Notes: generated by a model not told the origin, from the sequence alone. A stretch of DNA of 13,286 nt from an uncultured Clostridia bacterium (GCA_958419945.1 CATZIC010000055.1:1-13286); one strand, 5' to 3'; counted from the first letter of the stretch, positions 1 through 6,168 are shown. Numbers and translations: made by a program.

Positions 1-2
1 TG

Positions 3-95
3 TTTTGGGTGGAAAAAAGAGAACGTAGCGGTGCATACAAGACCTATCAGTATGCAGTCAAAAAACACAAACGCATCGTTAATTTGTTTATATGA
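3..95 (+). CDS. Possible 3' end of a truncated plus-strand gene
   Basis: Frame 3 is open from the left edge to a TGA at 93-95 and encodes about 30 residues, rich in Lys, Arg and aromatic residues, ending VKKHKRIVNLFI. Frame 2 closes after 8 codons. Frame 1 stays open longer but has low-complexity, unlikely composition. The only downstream hairpin terminator on this strand is at 292-333, about 200 bases away, with a repeat element between. I do not recognise the protein and the fragment is too short to assign. It may be a chance open frame. Confidence 0.3.
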   Translation, partial: FWVEKRERSGAYKTYQYAVKKHKRIVNLFI

Positions 96-157
96 TAATT
101 TCAAATCCATATTTGGCGCCATATGTAGCAAAGGGAGCTGAAACGAAAGTGCCTGAG

Positions 158-223
158 GGATTGCCGTTCCCGCAAGGGAATACTCCACCGTCATTGCGAG
201 GAGCTTTAGCTCCGTGGCAATCC
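158..223. repeat. Folded intergenic repeat with the CCGTCATTGC core
   Basis: An 8-bp inverted repeat, GGATTGCC (158-165) and GGCAATCC (216-223), encloses two perfect hairpins: TTCCC-GCAA-GGGAA (167-180) and GGAGC-TTTA-GCTCC (200-213). The result is a compact three-stem fold. The 10-mer CCGTCATTGC (188-197) recurs three times at 2550-2627. From memory, similar motifs (CGTCATTGCGAGGAGC through to GTGGCAATC) are dispersed intergenic repeats in many bacterial genomes. It encodes nothing visible. Confidence 0.7.
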
Positions 224-291
224 AAATATCGGTATTAAGTTGCGCTAACATAAGGACCTTACATAATTACCAATGGTGCAGCCTAATATAA

Positions 292-333
292 GGGGCAGAG
301 GCAAGTTTTACTAACTAGCCTCTGCCCCGTTTT
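292..333 (+). terminator. Intrinsic terminator hairpin
   Basis: A perfect 11-bp G+C-rich stem, GGGGCAGAGGC (292-302) with GCCTCTGCCCC (318-328), has a 15-nt loop and is followed by GTTTT. It is oriented to stop plus-strand transcripts entering from the left edge. The stem is unusually G+C-rich and the T tail is short. Confidence 0.65.
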
Positions 334-350
334 AATACATTCGTGAACTA

Positions 351-398
351 AAAAAACGGTAAAAATCGACCCATAGGCCGACTTTTACCGTTTTTTTT
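351..398. terminator. Bidirectional terminator downstream of ydbT
   Basis: The arms AAAAAACGGTAAAAATCG and CGACTTTTACCGTTTTTT pair with one weak position. Both strands end in a T run, six on the minus strand and eight on the plus strand. It lies about 10 bases past the ydbT stop codon (409-411) and would end the ydbST transcript while blocking plus-strand readthrough. Confidence 0.85.
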
Positions 399-408
399 AG
401 AATTGTGG

Positions 409-1935
409 TTACTTATTTAAGTGCTCGTACAGGCTTTCTTCAAGCCCGCCGTTAAGATATTTTACAGGCACCTCGTTTGATAAGGCGTTTGTGTAAAAAT
501 GAATTTTATAGGTGTAAGCGTCAAGTTTCTGATGCATTGGCGTAGTAAAACTTTCAAGTGCGATAAAGTTTTCATTTCTTATAACGTAGCACTTTTTGGT
601 AAATCCGCCGTTGTAAGCCGTAATTTTGTCGCCGCTAAATGACAGTCCGGTGTTATGCTTTTCCAAAAGCGCATGAATAAGTATCGCTGCTACAATAATT
701 GCAACGTTTACCGCCAAAACAGCAAAGTAAATTCCGAAAAATCCATCAATAAGTGTGATTAAGTCAGAAGCTTTTAACGTGTACAAAATTCCGCCGACAA
801 TGCTTAAAATTACCGCCGTAAACAGGGGAATAAGGCACTTTAAAATCAAAAACGGTGTAAGTCTTTTTGCTTTAAATTCGGCGTCGTCAGGCGTATAATC
901 CGGCAAAATTTTACCAAGGGTTTCTTTTACCTCTTTCATTTTGCATAAGGGAAGCAGTACGCCCGAAGCGTTACCGCCGGAATTTTGTTCGCCATCACCA
1001 CCAACCGTAAAGCCTACAACTTCGATGTTCACCGTGCAAAAACCGAAAAGCCTTTGGATAATGTTTTGCTTAATAACAACCCCTTTAATTCTCTTATAAG
1101 AAAACGTGTCGGTGTTTCTTGATAGTAGTCCGTAACTTATCGTTACGCCGTTTTCGTTTTTATATAGCTTAAACTTATAAAACCTCAAATGTGCGCCTAT
1201 AAGCCCGAAAACGAAGGAAATCAGGCAAATTACGGGTACTACGATAATGGCGATTATAAAGTATTTAAGCACTTCAAAGCCACCGCTACCGAGCTTAGCG
1301 TAAACCAAAGCTGCCGTTCCGATAAGCCCTGCCAAAACCACAATGGCAGCAAGCATCATAACCAATGACAAAACGGTCATAAGCGCCGAATAGATAAGTT
1401 TAAGGCGGGAATCGAATTCGTACAGATTGTCGATAGGGTCTTCCAATAACTTAGGCGTATCGTAGGTTTTGCCGGACTGCTTTTCTTTTATTAGTCCGAT
1501 AAGTTTGTCAACGGTAGAGGACTTTTCTATAATTAAAATTTCCGCACTGTAACCGGTGTTTGCCGAACCGCTGTCGATGGTTAGTACCGCAATATTGAAA
1601 ATTTTCTGTATTACGTTCTGCTTTTTGTTTATTGCGTGGATCTTGGAATATTCGAGGACTGAAAGCTTCCTGTATAGCACCCCACGCCTGCATTTTATTT
1701 CGGTATCACCGATTTCATAACGTGAAAATTGCCAATATAATACGTTATAAATCGTCTTTATAACGTATACCACGGCAAAAATTATGAGTAGCCTTATAAA
1801 AAATTCGCCGTTTAAATATGCCGCTTCCTCCACGTCGTTATATAACGCGCTTAATAGCCAAAAAGAGAAAAACAAGAGGACGAAAAAGTCGCAAACAAGG
1901 CGGTAAAACAGATAGCCTTTGTCAAATTTCTTCAT
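409..1935 (-). CDS. ydbT: Multi-domain bacterial PH-domain membrane protein, YdbT-like
   Basis: Encodes 508 residues from the ATG at 1933-1935. The N-terminus has two membrane segments (about residues 8-31 and 45-66) followed by a first bPH2 (DUF304) domain with the family signature YSKIHAINKKQNVIQKIFN. Two more membrane segments (about 180-250) precede a second domain with the matching stretch KRIKGVVIKQNIIQRLFG. A third membrane pair (about 365-420) precedes a divergent C-terminal copy. Bacillus YdbT has this three-fold layout and similar length. An in-frame TTG at 1950 is possible, but GAGGAAAAGCAAA directly before the ATG makes the ATG the better start. The frame overlaps the end of ydbS by 14 bases, implying translational coupling. 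In B. subtilis the ydbST pair belongs to the SigW envelope-stress regulon and contributes to resistance against Bacillus-made antimicrobials. A similar envelope role here is inference. Confidence 0.85.
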   Translation of the reverse strand: MKKFDKGYLFYRLVCDFFVLLFFSFWLLSALYNDVEEAAYLNGEFFIRLLIIFAVVYVIKTIYNVLYWQFSRYEIGDTEIKCRRGVLYRKLSVLEYSKIHAINKKQNVIQKIFNIAVLTIDSGSANTGYSAEILIIEKSSTVDKLIGLIKEKQSGKTYDTPKLLEDPIDNLYEFDSRLKLIYSALMTVLSLVMMLAAIVVLAGLIGTAALVYAKLGSGGFEVLKYFIIAIIVVPVICLISFVFGLIGAHLRFYKFKLYKNENGVTISYGLLSRNTDTFSYKRIKGVVIKQNIIQRLFGFCTVNIEVVGFTVGGDGEQNSGGNASGVLLPLCKMKEVKETLGKILPDYTPDDAEFKAKRLTPFLILKCLIPLFTAVILSIVGGILYTLKASDLITLIDGFFGIYFAVLAVNVAIIVAAILIHALLEKHNTGLSFSGDKITAYNGGFTKKCYVIRNENFIALESFTTPMHQKLDAYTYKIHFYTNALSNEVPVKYLNGGLEESLYEHLNK

Positions 1936-2401
1936 TTTGCTTTTCCTCAAGACGTTTTTTCAAGTAGACTTCAAGGTTTTTTACCGTGCTTTTTGCTTCT
2001 TCTGCGTCTAAGCAGGGAAGGTAGAAGTTCGATCCGGCCGTGGAAATTATAAGCCCCTTTAAGCCGAAAATCATCATTACAGGCCCCTCTAAAAGATGCA
2101 GGTCCTGTATTTGACAAACGGGCACGGAAATGTAGTGGCGGAAGATAACCCCGCGCTTAATGACTATTCTTTCCTTATCGAAGGAATACCCGAAGAAATG
2201 GTACTCTAAAAAGGGGTAAAGTATAGCAAAAAAGGCTATAACGGTAAAAACTCCCCAAACCCACCAAATCATGCCAAAGTTTTCGTTTTGGCTAAGAAGA
2301 AAGGATGTAATAACCGCCGCAGCAAGCAGGATTATTACGACTATCATATTTTTTGCTAACCAATATGATCTTGCTTTTTTCGGTAATTTTTGTAATTCCA
2401 T
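1922..2401 (-). CDS. ydbS: Bacterial PH-domain membrane protein, YdbS-like
   Basis: Encodes 159 residues, the size I recall for B. subtilis YdbS. Two membrane helices (about residues 18-36 and 43-62) are followed by one bPH2 domain. Its VPVCQIQDLHLLEGPVMMIF segment corresponds to the conserved IQ-x-V-x-x-xxGPLxRxFG region of the family. The frame extends upstream to a TTG at 2452 and an ATG at 2440, but both lie inside or beside the promoter -10 box (2441-2446), so they cannot be on the main transcript. The ATG at 2399-2401 follows a weak AGGT site and gives a charged cytoplasmic N-terminus, MELQKLPKKAR. It is first in a two-gene operon and overlaps ydbT. YdbS and YdbT are thought to act together at the membrane; the molecular activity is unknown. 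Confidence 0.85.
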   Translation of the reverse strand: MELQKLPKKARSYWLAKNMIVVIILLAAAVITSFLLSQNENFGMIWWVWGVFTVIAFFAILYPFLEYHFFGYSFDKERIVIKRGVIFRHYISVPVCQIQDLHLLEGPVMMIFGLKGLIISTAGSNFYLPCLDAEEAKSTVKNLEVYLKKRLEEKQNEEI

Positions 2402-2440
2402 TTTTAAACCTATACAAATATTCACTAAAAATGCAAGCAT

Positions 2441-2469
2441 ATGATAGCACAATAATTTTTAGTAGTCAA
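2441..2469 (-). promoter_or_regulatory. Housekeeping promoter of ydbST
   Basis: On the minus strand, TTGACT (2464-2469), a 17-base spacer and TATCAT (2441-2446). Predicted transcription start is near 2434, leaving a leader of about 33 nt before the ydbS ATG. It is a SigA-type sequence. I see no SigW-like AAC/CGTA pair, unlike the B. subtilis operon. Confidence 0.75.
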
Positions 2470-2549
2470 GTATGGTTTTTGCCTAAATCTTTATATCACG
2501 AAATTTTCATATTATGAAGTCGTTTATCATATTTGCAGTAAATAACTTT

Positions 2550-2652
2550 CCGTCATTGCAACGTAAAGAAATAAAACCGCCCGTCATTGCGAACGAAGGG
2601 AATCAAGCAGTATCCTACCGTCATTGCAAGGAGCAAGGCGACGAAGCAATCT
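2550..2652. repeat. Three tandem-spaced copies of the CCGTCATTGC intergenic repeat core
   Basis: The 10-mer CCGTCATTGC occurs at 2550-2559, 2581-2590 and 2618-2627, with start-to-start spacings of 31 and 37. The sequences between are not conserved. The last copy continues as AAGGAGCAAGGCGACGAAGC and ends in AGCAATCT, resembling a full unit; the first two look truncated. The same core sits inside the folded element at 158-223. The whole gap between ydbS and rplS is otherwise AT-rich and shows no gene. Confidence 0.65.
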
Positions 2653-2736
2653 AGACAGATAAGCTAATTTATATCTTTTTTACCCTAAAAACTTATAGAT
2701 TTCCTTTCGATTATTAAAAAAAGTAGTTAAAAACGC

Positions 2737-2765
2737 TTGCAACAAAATTTGCATTATGGTAAACT
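2737..2765 (+). promoter_or_regulatory. Promoter of rplS
   Basis: TTGCAA (2737-2742), a 17-base spacer and TAAACT (2760-2765). Transcription would begin near 2772. That rules out the open frame that extends upstream of the L19 start codon and makes 2772-2838 an untranslated leader. Confidence 0.65.
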
Positions 2766-2771
2766 AAATAA

Positions 2772-2838
2772 CGGCCCGGTGGTCCTCTTGTATTCAGGCA
2801 ATGAACACTTGGTATTATGTTTAGGAGGTAGCCAAACT
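2772..2838 (+). promoter_or_regulatory. rplS leader able to sequester its ribosome-binding site
   Basis: The segment 2780-2790 (TGGTCCTCTTG) can pair with 2822-2834 (TAGGAGGTAGCCA), leaving a two-base bulge and including G-U pairs. This buries the AGGAGG site just before the ATG. A small hairpin, TTCA-GGCAA-TGAA (2793-2805), lies in the enclosed loop. Firmicutes rplS genes are known to carry an L19 autoregulatory leader (Rfam L19_leader). The position and the hidden Shine-Dalgarno fit that idea, but I have not matched it to the model. Confidence 0.5.
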
Positions 2839-3183
2839 ATGGAAGGCATAATTGAACAGATTAACAAAGAAAATCTGAAAGCTGAAATTCCTCATTACAA
2901 CGTCGGTGATACTGTAAGGGTATATGTTAAAGTCGTTGAAGGAACGAGGGAAAGATTACAGGCTTTTGAAGGAATAGTTATCGCTAAACGCCACGGTGGT
3001 ATCAGTGAAACCTTTACGGTAAGACGTTTGTCTTTCGGTATCGGCGTTGAAAGAACGTTCCCCATCCACAGCCCCAAGATCGACAGAATCGAAGTGGTTC
3101 GTAAAGGTAAAGTCAGACGTGCAAAACTTTATTATTTGCGTGGCAGAACCGGTAAAGCCGCTAAGGTTAAAGAGATTATCTAA
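2839..3183 (+). CDS. rplS: 50S ribosomal protein L19
   Basis: Encodes 114 residues, the standard bL19 length. Family hallmarks include the N-terminal helix MEGIIEQINKENLK, then IPHYNVGDTVRVYVKVVEG, the RLQAFEGIVIAKRHGG strand-turn, SFGIGVERTFPIHSPKID, and the basic C-terminus VRRAKLYYLRGRTGKAAKVKE. L19 sits at the interface of the 30S and 50S subunits and helps form an intersubunit bridge. The start at ATG 2839 is fixed by the strong AGGAGG at 2823-2828 and by the promoter at 2737-2765. In many Firmicutes rplS is the last gene of an rpsP-rimM-trmD operon; here it is a single-gene unit with its own promoter, leader and terminator. Confidence 0.97.
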   Translation: MEGIIEQINKENLKAEIPHYNVGDTVRVYVKVVEGTRERLQAFEGIVIAKRHGGISETFTVRRLSFGIGVERTFPIHSPKIDRIEVVRKGKVRRAKLYYLRGRTGKAAKVKEII

Positions 3184-3195
3184 ACTTAATTCAAT

Positions 3196-3238
3196 TAAAA
3201 AAACGAACGGATGTTTTTTACACCCGTTCTTTTTTTTA
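3196..3238. terminator. Bidirectional terminator between convergent rplS and spoIIID
   Basis: GAACGGATG (3205-3213) pairs with CACCCGTTC (3221-3229) with one mismatch. It is flanked by an A run on the left and an eight-T run on the right, so both strands end in a U tail. It serves rplS directly and also lies about 30 bases past the spoIIID stop codon. Confidence 0.85.
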
Positions 3239-3266
3239 CTTTATAGCACTAATTATAAAGCGTTTC

Positions 3267-3536
3267 TTACAACCTGTTTTTCAGGCTTTTTATGGAAAGG
3301 TATTTTTTTTGGGTGGCCTTTCCGCCCCTTACGTGCCTTTCTGAAAGATTAAATTCCAAAAGCTTTCTTACTTTTAGGTAAAGTTTAGCGTCAATATAAT
3401 AAAGCTTGACCGAAAGGTCTTTATGTACCGTGGATTTAGACAGCCCGAATTTTTGGGCTGTAGCGCGAATGGTAGCTGAGTTTTCAATCATAAAAACCGC
3501 TTCTTCAATTATTCTTTCATCGATATTTGAATACAT
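3267..3536 (-). CDS. spoIIID: Sporulation transcriptional regulator SpoIIID
   Basis: Encodes 89 residues, close to the roughly 90-residue family length. It shows the typical helix-turn-helix, with VxAxAQKFGLSKSTVHKDL-type spacing at residues 23-41 (IRATAQKFGLSKSTVHKDL). It also has the C-terminal basic segment RHVRGGKATQKKY (67-79), which in B. subtilis forms a second DNA-contacting region. SpoIIID is a mother-cell regulator that modulates the SigE regulon and prepares the switch to SigK. The ATG at 3534-3536 follows AAAGGGAC. It is divergent from a sporulation-type polysaccharide deacetylase, which fits a small sporulation locus. The ribosome-binding site lies inside a 12-bp inverted repeat (3545-3573), and the same bases hold a near match to the SpoIIID binding consensus WWRRACARNY, suggesting self-regulation. 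Confidence 0.95.
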   Translation of the reverse strand: MYSNIDERIIEEAVFMIENSATIRATAQKFGLSKSTVHKDLSVKLYYIDAKLYLKVRKLLEFNLSERHVRGGKATQKKYLSIKSLKNRL

Positions 3537-3540
3537 AACT

Positions 3541-3550
3541 GTTTGTCCCT
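3541..3550 (-). promoter_or_regulatory. Candidate SpoIIID operator upstream of spoIIID
   Basis: On the minus strand the ten bases AGGGACAAAC match the published SpoIIID consensus WWRRACARNY at nine of ten positions; the second W is G. The site lies 5 to 14 bases upstream of the spoIIID ATG. SpoIIID of B. subtilis controls its own gene, so a self-binding site is plausible. Short degenerate sites are common by chance. Confidence 0.35.
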
Positions 3551-3573
3551 TTTAACTCTATGTTAAAAAGGAC
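3545..3573. repeat. 12-bp inverted repeat over the spoIIID ribosome-binding site
   Basis: GTCCCTTTTAAC (3545-3556) and GTTAAAAAGGAC (3562-3573) are reverse complements except for one G-U position, with a 5-base centre. In a minus-strand RNA the 3' arm contains AAAAGGGA, the spoIIID Shine-Dalgarno, so the hairpin would hide it. On the plus strand the hairpin is followed by six T and looks like a terminator, though no gene ends there. Confidence 0.6.
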
Positions 3574-3606
3574 TTTTTTATTACAAAAATTACGATATAT
3601 AGACAA
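3555..3606 (-). promoter_or_regulatory. Candidate promoters of spoIIID (SigE-like and SigA-like)
   Basis: Two readings fit on the minus strand. The SigE-like one is TAATAAA (3577-3583), a 14-base spacer and CATAGAGT (3555-3562), close to KMATATT-N14-CATACANT, but transcription would then begin inside the ribosome-binding site. The SigA-like one is TTGTCT (3601-3606), a 17-base spacer and TAATAA (3578-3583), giving a start near 3571 and a leader containing the 12-bp hairpin. Family knowledge favours SigE; the spacing favours the second. Confidence 0.4.
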
Positions 3607-3729
3607 ATAACGGCAGTTCTTTACTTTTATACGGCGGAATATAATTATCGTAAGTGATTGTGCGATAAATTCAACAAAACTTCACACAATTCGTCAAAAA
3701 CAAACACAATCTTGTAAAGGGGATATGCT

Positions 3730-4524
3730 ATGATTAATACAGAATTCACAAAAAAATCACCAAAAGATAAAAAAACCGTTTTAAGGGCAATACTTGCGAT
3801 TATATTGTCAACCGTTACGATAATACTTTGCTCGGTTTTAAGCGGGGCGGAAGTTTATACGATATATTTAGGAAAGACGGTTAAAAAACTTCCCGTATAC
3901 AGGGTGAAAAGAGAAGATAAAAAGATCTCGATAAGTTTCGACTGCGCCTGGGGTGTGGAGCACACCGACGCCATTTTGGAAGCAATGCAAAAATTTGACG
4001 TAAAATGCACCTTTTTTGCCGTGCAGTTCTGGGTGGAAAAGTATCCCGAATACGTCAAAAAAATTTTTGAAAGCGGGCATGAGATGGGGACCCACAGCGC
4101 CACCCACGCACATATGTCAAAACTTGACAAAACGGCGGTAAGAAAGGAACTTATTTCGTCTAGTCAGGCGATAGAGAGTATAAGCGGAAAAAAGGTTCAG
4201 CTATTCCGTGCGCCCTTCGGCGAGTATAACGACCAACTTATCGATATCGCAACCGAACTCGATTTATACACCATACAATGGGACGTAGACAGCTTAGACT
4301 GGAAGGATTTATCCGCAAACGAGATTGCAGAAAGGGTACTAAAGCGCGCAAAAAGTGGGTCCATAATCCTTTGCCACAACAACGGGCTTCACACGGCGGA
4401 AGCGCTTCCTTTGATATTTTCGACGCTTTTAGGAAAGGGGTACGAGTTCGTTCCTATTTCCGAGCTTATATATAAGGATAATTACGTAATAGATGCAAAC
4501 GGAGAGCAACTTCCGAAAAGTTAA
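3730..4524 (+). CDS. Sporulation-type polysaccharide deacetylase (NodB domain, PdaB-like)
   Basis: Encodes 264 residues. A basic cytoplasmic tail and one membrane helix (about 17-37) precede a NodB/CE4 domain (about 64-245). Visible motifs are SFDCAWG (69-75, catalytic base D71), the zinc-ligand pair H122 and H126 in THSATH, RAPFGEYN (160-167), DVDSLDWK (185-192) and ILCHNN (213-218, H216). The usual TFDD second aspartate, a metal ligand, is C72 here. The SFDxAWG form is typical of the PdaB-like sporulation subfamily, which removes acetyl groups from spore-envelope peptidoglycan or related polymers. The protein would sit outside the membrane. AAAGGGG seven bases before the ATG supports the start. 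It is divergent from spoIIID and 43 bases upstream of an SSB gene with no terminator between, so the two may be cotranscribed. I found no convincing sporulation promoter. Confidence 0.9.
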   Translation: MINTEFTKKSPKDKKTVLRAILAIILSTVTIILCSVLSGAEVYTIYLGKTVKKLPVYRVKREDKKISISFDCAWGVEHTDAILEAMQKFDVKCTFFAVQFWVEKYPEYVKKIFESGHEMGTHSATHAHMSKLDKTAVRKELISSSQAIESISGKKVQLFRAPFGEYNDQLIDIATELDLYTIQWDVDSLDWKDLSANEIAERVLKRAKSGSIILCHNNGLHTAEALPLIFSTLLGKGYEFVPISELIYKDNYVIDANGEQLPKS

Positions 4525-4567
4525 AGCACCATTTTCAAAAACTTAAAATACCTTAGGAGTAAATGAT

Positions 4568-5257
4568 ATGAACAATGAAAAACAAAGCAACAAAGTGTTT
4601 TTAAGGGGCGAAATCGTCAGCGAAAAACGCTTTTCGCACGAAGTGTACGGCGAGGGGTTTTACGAAACCGACCTTGCGGTAAAAAGATTGTCCGGACAGG
4701 TTGACCTGCTTCCCATAACCGTGTCCGAAAGACTTATGGAATCAACTAATTTTGACGTCGGCAGTACCGTTTCCGTGCTCGGTCAATTCAGAAGTTACAA
4801 CAAGGTTGTGGACGGAAAAAGCAAACTTTTACTTACCGTTTTCGTAAGGGAAGTGGTGGACTATGCGGAAATGAAAAACCCAAACAGCATAGTTTTGTCC
4901 GGCTACATCTGCAAGGAACCAACCTACCGCACAACCCCGTTTAACAGGGAAATAGCAGACCTTTTGGTTGCGGTAAACCGTGCCTACAACAAGTCCGACT
5001 ATATACCTTGTATCGCTTGGGGAAGAAACGCAAGATTCGTAAAAAATCTGCCCGTTGGGGAAAGGGTATGTTTGTCGGGTAGAATCCAAAGCAGAGAGTA
5101 TCAGAAAAAACTGAGCGAAACGGAAATAAAAACCCTTACCGCTTACGAAGTTTCCGTTTGTAAACTTGCCGCTTACGAAAACATTGAAAATTTCGACCTC
5201 GACAGGGAACTCGGCTTGGCGTCGGAAAAAAGCGAATATTTGAAAGATATAGTTTAA
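4568..5257 (+). CDS. Single-stranded DNA-binding protein with two OB folds
   Basis: Encodes 229 residues, longer than the 140-180 of an ordinary SSB. The second half (about 105-196) is a canonical SSB OB fold: NSIVLSGYICKEPTYRTT, then the strand DLLVAVNRAYNKSDYIPCIAWGRNA, then LPVGERVCLSGRIQSREYQ. The first half (about 8-98) is a diverged OB fold with parallel landmarks: NKVFLRGEIVSE, DLLPITVSERL, then VGSTVSVLGQFRSYN. It lacks the Gly/Pro-rich acidic SSB tail ending in DDxPF and stops at KSEYLKDIV. The expected role is binding single-stranded DNA as a dimer of tandem domains. It may be an accessory to the main chromosomal SSB rather than a replacement. The start is supported by TTAGGAG eight bases before the ATG. 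It follows the deacetylase gene closely and is closed by a terminator. Confidence 0.85.
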   Translation: MNNEKQSNKVFLRGEIVSEKRFSHEVYGEGFYETDLAVKRLSGQVDLLPITVSERLMESTNFDVGSTVSVLGQFRSYNKVVDGKSKLLLTVFVREVVDYAEMKNPNSIVLSGYICKEPTYRTTPFNREIADLLVAVNRAYNKSDYIPCIAWGRNARFVKNLPVGERVCLSGRIQSREYQKKLSETEIKTLTAYEVSVCKLAAYENIENFDLDRELGLASEKSEYLKDIV

Positions 5258-5260
5258 GAA

Positions 5261-5306
5261 AAAAAGGTCGATAACAGGCTTATAGCCCCACTTATCGACT
5301 TTTTTC
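5261..5306 (+). terminator. Intrinsic terminator after the SSB gene
   Basis: GTCGATAA (5267-5274) pairs perfectly with TTATCGAC (5292-5299), with a smaller GGCT/AGCC hairpin inside the loop (5277-5287), followed by six or more T. It begins four bases past the SSB stop codon. Confidence 0.9.
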
Positions 5307-5360
5307 TATTATTATAAAACATTTATATATGGATTTAAAATTTCGGTACAACATATTTAT

Positions 5361-5389
5361 TTGACAAAACAGTCGGACAATGTTAATAT
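5361..5389 (+). promoter_or_regulatory. Near-consensus promoter of trmO
   Basis: TTGACA (5361-5366), exactly 17 bases, then TAATAT (5384-5389), preceded by TGT as an extended -10. Transcription would start near 5396, giving a leader of only about 12 nt that is mainly the AAAGGA ribosome-binding site. Confidence 0.85.
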
Positions 5390-5407
5390 TTAGTAAAGGA
5401 AAAAATT

Positions 5408-6094
5408 ATGTTTGTACCAAAACTTATTGCAAAAATACAGTCCGACTATCAATCGAAGTTCGGCGTGCCACGCCAAAGCGGACTTGTCGGCGGCATGTCC
5501 CGTGTGGTTTTTGAAAAACCTTACCGTATATCGGAAGCCTTGCGTGGAATCGAGGAATTTTCCCATATATGGATTATATGGTATTTCCATAAAAACGTGG
5601 AAAGTACTGAATTTTCACCCACGGTAAGACCGCCAAAGCTCGGCGGAAACAAAAGGGTAGGGGTCTTTGCAACCCGCTCTCCAAACAGACCAAATCCCAT
5701 AGGTCTTTCCCTTGTCAAGCTTCTGGGTGTGGACGAGGACGGCTCCCTTATAATAGAGGGCGGTGATATGGTCGACGGCACCCCCGTTTTAGATATAAAA
5801 CCCTATCTTCCTTACGTGGAAAGCGTTCCCGATGCCCGCGGAAGTTTTACGGAAGAAAAGTCAAAAGTCCGCCTATATGTCGATTTTCCGCCTGTTTTGC
5901 TTGAAAAAGTGGAGGAAAAGCACCGTGAAAGCATAGTAGAACTTTTATCACTCGACCCACGCCCCGGCTATCAACACGACAGCGATAGGGTGTACGGCGT
6001 TTCCTACGCAGGCTACAATATAAAATTTAAAGTAGCGGCTGAAACCCTAACCGTCGTTGCCGTTGAAACGGATGCTACTAAAACAGATAAATAA
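5408..6094 (+). CDS. trmO: tRNA (N6-threonylcarbamoyladenosine(37)-N6)-methyltransferase TrmO
   Basis: Encodes 228 residues, close to E. coli TrmO (YaeB, about 235). Family signatures are RPPKLGG (74-80), ATRSPNRPNPIGLS (88-101), DMVDGTPVLDIKPYLPY (120-136) and the C-terminal DPRPGYQ region. TrmO is an S-adenosylmethionine-dependent enzyme with an unusual beta-barrel fold that methylates t6A at position 37 of some tRNAs, forming m6t6A and modestly improving decoding. AAAGGA eight bases before the ATG supports the start. It is a single-gene unit with its own strong promoter and a terminator shared with the convergent gene to its right. About 30 residues at the C-terminus (KFKVAAETLTVVAVETDATKTDK onward) are variable in the family. 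Confidence 0.93.
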   Translation: MFVPKLIAKIQSDYQSKFGVPRQSGLVGGMSRVVFEKPYRISEALRGIEEFSHIWIIWYFHKNVESTEFSPTVRPPKLGGNKRVGVFATRSPNRPNPIGLSLVKLLGVDEDGSLIIEGGDMVDGTPVLDIKPYLPYVESVPDARGSFTEEKSKVRLYVDFPPVLLEKVEEKHRESIVELLSLDPRPGYQHDSDRVYGVSYAGYNIKFKVAAETLTVVAVETDATKTDK

Positions 6095-6116
6095 CTATAT
6101 AAATTAAAAAATTACT

Positions 6117-6146
6117 AAAAAAAGGCTTTCGTTTTGAAAGCCTTTT
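6117..6146. terminator. Bidirectional terminator between convergent trmO and the large surface-protein gene
   Basis: AAAAGGCTTTC (6120-6130) pairs perfectly with GAAAGCCTTTT (6136-6146) around a 5-base loop. A runs on the left and T runs on the right give both strands a U tail. It ends trmO and also the minus-strand gene that stops at 6169. Confidence 0.9.
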
Positions 6147-6168
6147 ATCGTTTGGTAAAAATTACCCA

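Noticed and set aside
2402..2452. Longer YdbS from TTG 2452 or ATG 2440
   Set aside because: Both codons lie upstream of the predicted transcription start (about 2434) and lack a ribosome-binding site.
2550..2627. CRISPR array
   Set aside because: Only three 10-base repeats, with uneven short spacing and no cas gene.
2737..2838. N-terminal extension of L19 by 34 codons from a TTG
   Set aside because: The extension begins in the -35 box, crosses the -10 box and has no family similarity. AGGAGG directly precedes the ATG at 2839.
3047..3352. Plus-strand frame across the end of rplS and into spoIIID
   Set aside because: It runs out of frame through L19, the terminator hairpin and the antisense of spoIIID; no ribosome-binding site.
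3617..3645. SigA-type promoter for the deacetylase gene (TATAAT at 3640-3645)
   Set aside because: The -10 is perfect, but the hexamer 17 bases upstream (TTCTTT) is poor, and a sporulation sigma factor is expected. I could not find a convincing sporulation promoter either.
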